A stretch of 52,169 nucleotides of DNA from Streptomyces sp. CoH27 (GTDB taxonomy: Bacteria > Actinomycetota > Actinomycetes > Streptomycetales > Streptomycetaceae). Below the pieces are notes generated by a model. That model was not told the origin of the DNA. It did not search any database and saw nothing but the letters and a program-made list of their open reading frames with translations. Within the stretch, counting starts at the first letter, position 1. Every line of letters starts with the position of its first letter. This document shows positions 49,213 through 52,169 of this stretch, in pieces. The position numbers and the translations under genes were made by a program. The stretch lies in contig NZ_JAIQYY010000002.1 in the NCBI RefSeq assembly GCF_020181035.1, positions 86,503 through 138,671 of the forward strand. Direction: 5' to 3'.

Positions 49213-50940
49213 TCACGCCGGCGCACACTCCGGCAGCTCGACCAGCCACGGCAGCGCCCCCCTGTCTCCCGTCCCCAAGCGGGTGTAGGCGCTGTACAGG
49301 TGATTGCCCACCGTCCGCACCGACAGCGTCAGCCGCTCGGCGATCTCCCGGTTGCTGAGCCCCGCCGCCGCCAGCGAGACGATCTGCCGCTGCCGGGCGG
49401 TCAGTTCGCCGAGGACCAGCCCGGCCAGCGCGGGCGTCCGCGCCCCCTGGCAGCGGCGGGCGAGCGCGACGGCCCGGGTGCGTGACAGCCGGGCCGCGCG
49501 CGGATCCCGGTGAGCGCGCACGGCCTGTGCGCACGCCTCCGCCGCGAACAGCAGGAACCCCCGCTCCTCCAGCGCCTCGGCGGCCCGGTCCAGTCCGGTC
49601 CCGTCCTCCCGCGTCAGCGCCTCGGCGTGCCGCGCGAACGCACTGTCCTGCGGCAGCCGCCCCACGACCGGCCCGGGCTCACCCCGGCGTACCGACTCGT
49701 ACCGCGCGTACACGTCGTCGCCCGCAGCCGACTCACCGTCGATCAGCGAGAGTTCGGCGCGGCAGCCCTCGTCCCCGGGTGTCTCCCGCAACCCCTCCCG
49801 GGCCCACGCCGCCGCGTCCCTCAGTTCGCCCCGCAGCCGCGCGAACCGGGAGCGTACGGCGGCGTATCCGGCCGGGACCGCGGCGCCCTCGGCCACCAGC
49901 CACTCCCCCACCGGGGTGGGCACGGTCCGGACGTCCAGTTGCTCGATCCGCCGTGCGAGGGCCCGCCGTTCGGCCTCCAGGGCCGGTCCCAGGTCGCGGG
50001 GCTCACTGCTCAGGCGGCGGGCACGCAGGCGGCCGGTGGTGGCGCGCAGGGCCGGGCCGTGCAGGGGGTGGGCGAGGGTGACGGCGCCGGCGTCGTCGTC
50101 GACGTGGATCAGGCCGTCCGTCTCCAGCCGCTCCAGGACGCCGAGATCGAGGTCGTCCAGCGGCAGCGGCAGCGGCTCGGCGAAGGCCAGCCGCTCCAGC
50201 GTGTCGCGTTCGCCGGGACCGGAGCGCTCCAGCAGCGGGGCGAGCCGTTCGCGGACGGCCGGGGTGACCGGCAGCGCGCCGCGCCAGGCCCGCTCGCCGG
50301 TGCCCGCGACGGACACCGGCCGGCCGGCCCCGGTCAGCGCGGCCATCAGGTCCCGCAGCAGCCGTAGATCGCCCTGGCACACCGTGTGCAGGCGGCGCAC
50401 GGTGAGCGGTTCCAGGCCGGCCGCGGCGAGCAGCTGCGCGGTGTCCTCGTACGGCAGCGGCGCCAGGGCCAGCCGGGGCAGCAGTTCCCCGGTCCACAGC
50501 CGGGACACCGCGCCGGGCGCGGGGGCGCCGTCCACCGCGGCCACGAGGAGCCGGGTGCGGCCGTGCACGGCGAGCTGGTGGACGAGGGCGGCGGAGGCCT
50601 CGTCCAGCAGATGGGCGTCGTCCACGACGAGCAGCCGTAGCCCGGACAGGATCCGCACGGCGCGCTGGGGCGAGACGGCGTCGGGCAGCAGGTGCGCGAA
50701 GGCGGCGAACGGCAGGTCGCGGGCCTCGGGCGTGCCGGTGACCCGGGCGTGGTCGGTGCCCCGCACCGCCTCCGTGATCAGCCGGGTCTTGCCGTGGCCG
50801 GCCGGTCCGGTCAGCACGATGCCGTGCCGCCCGGCGGCCCACGATGCGCGCACCTGCTCCAGTTCGTCCTCCCGGCCGGTGAACGGCCAGGGCGGCTGCG
50901 GTGTCGTCGCGGTCGTCGCGTCCTGTTCGTAAGTCCTCAC
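49213..50940 (-). CDS. AAA-type LuxR-family transcriptional regulator
   Basis: A 575-residue regulator. Walker A GPAGHGKT (45-52) and Walker B LRLLVVDDAHLLDE form an N-terminal AAA/STAND-type ATPase. A helical middle region follows, and a LuxR helix-turn-helix (about 505-565; LTARQRQIVSLAAAGLSNREIAERLTLSVRTVGNHLYSAYTRLG) ends the protein. It is shorter than classical 900-residue LAL regulators, with a reduced ligand region. It converges on the CHAT gene with a 3-bp gap and is divergent from the metallopeptidase-like gene; repeated ACTCAGGT boxes in their shared promoter suggest it controls that gene and itself. Confidence 0.92.
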   Translation of the reverse strand: MRTYEQDATTATTPQPPWPFTGREDELEQVRASWAAGRHGIVLTGPAGHGKTRLITEAVRGTDHARVTGTPEARDLPFAAFAHLLPDAVSPQRAVRILSGLRLLVVDDAHLLDEASAALVHQLAVHGRTRLLVAAVDGAPAPGAVSRLWTGELLPRLALAPLPYEDTAQLLAAAGLEPLTVRRLHTVCQGDLRLLRDLMAALTGAGRPVSVAGTGERAWRGALPVTPAVRERLAPLLERSGPGERDTLERLAFAEPLPLPLDDLDLGVLERLETDGLIHVDDDAGAVTLAHPLHGPALRATTGRLRARRLSSEPRDLGPALEAERRALARRIEQLDVRTVPTPVGEWLVAEGAAVPAGYAAVRSRFARLRGELRDAAAWAREGLRETPGDEGCRAELSLIDGESAAGDDVYARYESVRRGEPGPVVGRLPQDSAFARHAEALTREDGTGLDRAAEALEERGFLLFAAEACAQAVRAHRDPRAARLSRTRAVALARRCQGARTPALAGLVLGELTARQRQIVSLAAAGLSNREIAERLTLSVRTVGNHLYSAYTRLGTGDRGALPWLVELPECAPA

Positions 50941-50958
50941 ACCATCAAGAGCGCGGGT

Positions 50959-51003
50959 ACTCAGGTTTGATACAGGGTGACTTGAGTAGCCCTCGACTCA
51001 GGT
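50959..51003. promoter_or_regulatory. three ACTCA(G/A)GT boxes in a divergent promoter
   Basis: ACTCAGGT occurs at 50959-50966 and 50996-51003, with an inverted ACTTGAGT at 50980-50987. The first and middle copies form an inverted repeat, TACTCA and TGAGTA. They lie in the 95-bp gap between the LuxR-type regulator and the metallopeptidase-like gene and are probable operator sites. Confidence 0.55.
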
Positions 51004-51035
51004 GCCCGGCAGCGGTGGACGGGCACGCTGGGCGC

Positions 51036-52121
51036 ATGACCCGACGCCTCTGCTCGCTGCCGCGGCGGCCGGCCCCGTGCTTCGCACCGGGGCTGACGGC
51101 CGAGCGGCTGGGCGCGCTGCTCGCGGGGCGGCGGATCTGGGTCAACGGCACGGTCCTGCACTACTACTTCTACGGCCACGGCTGCGACGCCTCCGTGATC
51201 CCGGTGCCCGGGACCGGGGAGCTGCGCCGGGTGCCGTGGGCCGGCGGGGAAGCACAGCGGGAGGCGGTCCGCGACGGTCTGCGCGAGTGGCAGGAGCTCG
51301 GCATCGGTGTCACGTTCACCGAGGTCGGCGACCGGCACGAGGCGGAGCTGCGGATCGGGTTCCAGGCCGGCGGCGGCTGCTGGTCGGCGGTGGGCCGGGA
51401 GGCGCTGTCGGTCGGCCGGGGCGAACGCACCATGAACCTGGGCTGGGACGTCACCGGGCCCGGGGAGCGGGGCACGGTCCTGCATGTGATCGGGCACGCG
51501 CTCGGCATGGTGCACGAGCACCAGAGCCCGTACGCCGGGCTCCACTGGGACGACGAGGCCGTGTACGCCGAGCTGGCGGGCCCGCCGAACTTCTGGAGCC
51601 GGGAGACCACGGACACGAACGTCCTGCGCTCGCTGGACGCGGGCGAGGCGAGCGGCTCGGTGTGGGATCCGCAGTCGGTGATGACGTTTCCGTTCGGGCC
51701 GGGGCTCGTGCTGGAGCCGGAGCAGTACCGCGGGGGGCTGCGTCCGTCCGGTGCTCCGTCCCCGGCCGACAAGGAGTTCGTGCTCCGCTGGTATCCGCCG
51801 GCCGCCCCGGCGGGGCCGGCCGCGCTGGTGCCGTTCCGCTCGGCTCCGCTCGGTCTCGGGCCGGGCGAGCAGGCCGATTTCACCGTCGAGCCGCCGGAGA
51901 CCCGCGACTACACCGTGGGCACCTTCGGCGACGCCGACACCGTGCTCGTGGTCTTCGAGGAGCGTGACGGGGAGCCGCGCTTCCTCGCGGGCCACGACGA
52001 CGGCGGCACGCCGGACAACGCCGCCGTCCGCGTCCGGCTCGTCAAGGGCCGCCGCTATGTGGTCCGGGTCCGGCTGTACTCGACCTGGGGTTCGGGGGAG
52101 ACAGCGGTCATGTGCTGGTGA
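51036..52121 (+). CDS. astacin/matrixin-like metallopeptidase homologue lacking the catalytic Glu
   Basis: A 361-residue protein. Residues about 30-260 resemble bacterial M12A/matrixin-type metzincins: REWQELGIGVTFTEVGD, then the zinc helix, then a Met-turn-like QSVMTFPFGP. The zinc motif reads HVIGHALGMVHEH, keeping the three His but with Val in place of the catalytic Glu of HExxH (codon GTG at 51486-51488; GAG would give Glu). A C-terminal beta domain (about 270-361) resembles a PPC domain. No signal peptide is visible. It is either a zinc-binding pseudo-enzyme or a recently inactivated copy. The ATG at 51036 has a poor ribosome site. Confidence 0.82.
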   Translation: MTRRLCSLPRRPAPCFAPGLTAERLGALLAGRRIWVNGTVLHYYFYGHGCDASVIPVPGTGELRRVPWAGGEAQREAVRDGLREWQELGIGVTFTEVGDRHEAELRIGFQAGGGCWSAVGREALSVGRGERTMNLGWDVTGPGERGTVLHVIGHALGMVHEHQSPYAGLHWDDEAVYAELAGPPNFWSRETTDTNVLRSLDAGEASGSVWDPQSVMTFPFGPGLVLEPEQYRGGLRPSGAPSPADKEFVLRWYPPAAPAGPAALVPFRSAPLGLGPGEQADFTVEPPETRDYTVGTFGDADTVLVVFEERDGEPRFLAGHDDGGTPDNAAVRVRLVKGRRYVVRVRLYSTWGSGETAVMCW

Positions 52122-52169
52122 CAGCGCAGGGACGACAGCCATAGTCCGGCGCCGGGGGAGCGGCCGCGG

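Overview
This is about 52 kb of very GC-rich DNA with strongly GC-biased third codon positions, frequent GTG starts, GGAGG-type ribosome binding sites and many ATGA/GTGA gene overlaps. The gene set fits a Streptomyces chromosome: SpoIIE-type phosphatases, a monomeric isocitrate dehydrogenase, RICIN-domain secreted proteins, a CHAT/TPR protein and large LuxR regulators. From memory, the order icd - MscS - permease - polyol genes - ABC transporter resembles the SCO7000-SCO7008 area of S. coelicolor; I could not check this. I see no tRNA, rRNA, insertion sequence or CRISPR array.

Layout. 0.1-0.9 kb: panD followed by a small GNAT gene. 1.0-7.4 kb: two multidomain SpoIIE-family phosphatases flanking an orphan solute-binding lipoprotein. 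7.6-10.8 kb: a ChrB-like protein coupled to an MFS exporter, a stand-alone M56 membrane peptidase and a thioredoxin-like protein. 10.8-15.5 kb: a LytTR response regulator, a DUF485-like protein, a sodium:solute symporter and a LytS-type kinase on one strand, probably a solute-sensing and uptake unit. 15.5-21.6 kb: a three-subunit molybdenum hydroxylase of the PaoABC type followed by a GH65 glycoside phosphorylase. 21.7-24.2 kb: a secreted RICIN plus beta-helix protein preceded by an unrecognised 40-codon Cys-rich ORF, behind a promoter carrying a near-perfect 26-bp operator. 24.3-28.1 kb: an ABC exporter with an exact SoxR-type operator, a divergent LPG-synthase-like membrane protein and a crotonase. 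28.1-32.5 kb: an FGGY kinase and two flavoproteins in an overlapping operon (GlpK/GlpA/GlpB-like).

32.5-36.6 kb: a conserved unknown protein, an APC permease and an MscS channel. 36.7-43.7 kb: icd with a strong terminator, then metY-metX, an N-formylglutamate amidohydrolase-like gene and a cytochrome P450.

The most distinctive part is 43.8-52.1 kb. A TPR-CHAT (caspase-like) protein is divergent from a cytosolic S8 peptidase, an ECF-like sigma factor and a translationally coupled 230-residue protein of unknown function. Next to these lie an AAA-LuxR regulator and a divergent astacin/matrixin-like protein whose zinc motif has lost the catalytic Glu. The mix of CHAT protease, subtilase, sigma factor and coupled unknown partner suggests a protease-controlled signalling or conflict system. 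That role is inference; the genes and motifs are read directly from the sequence.
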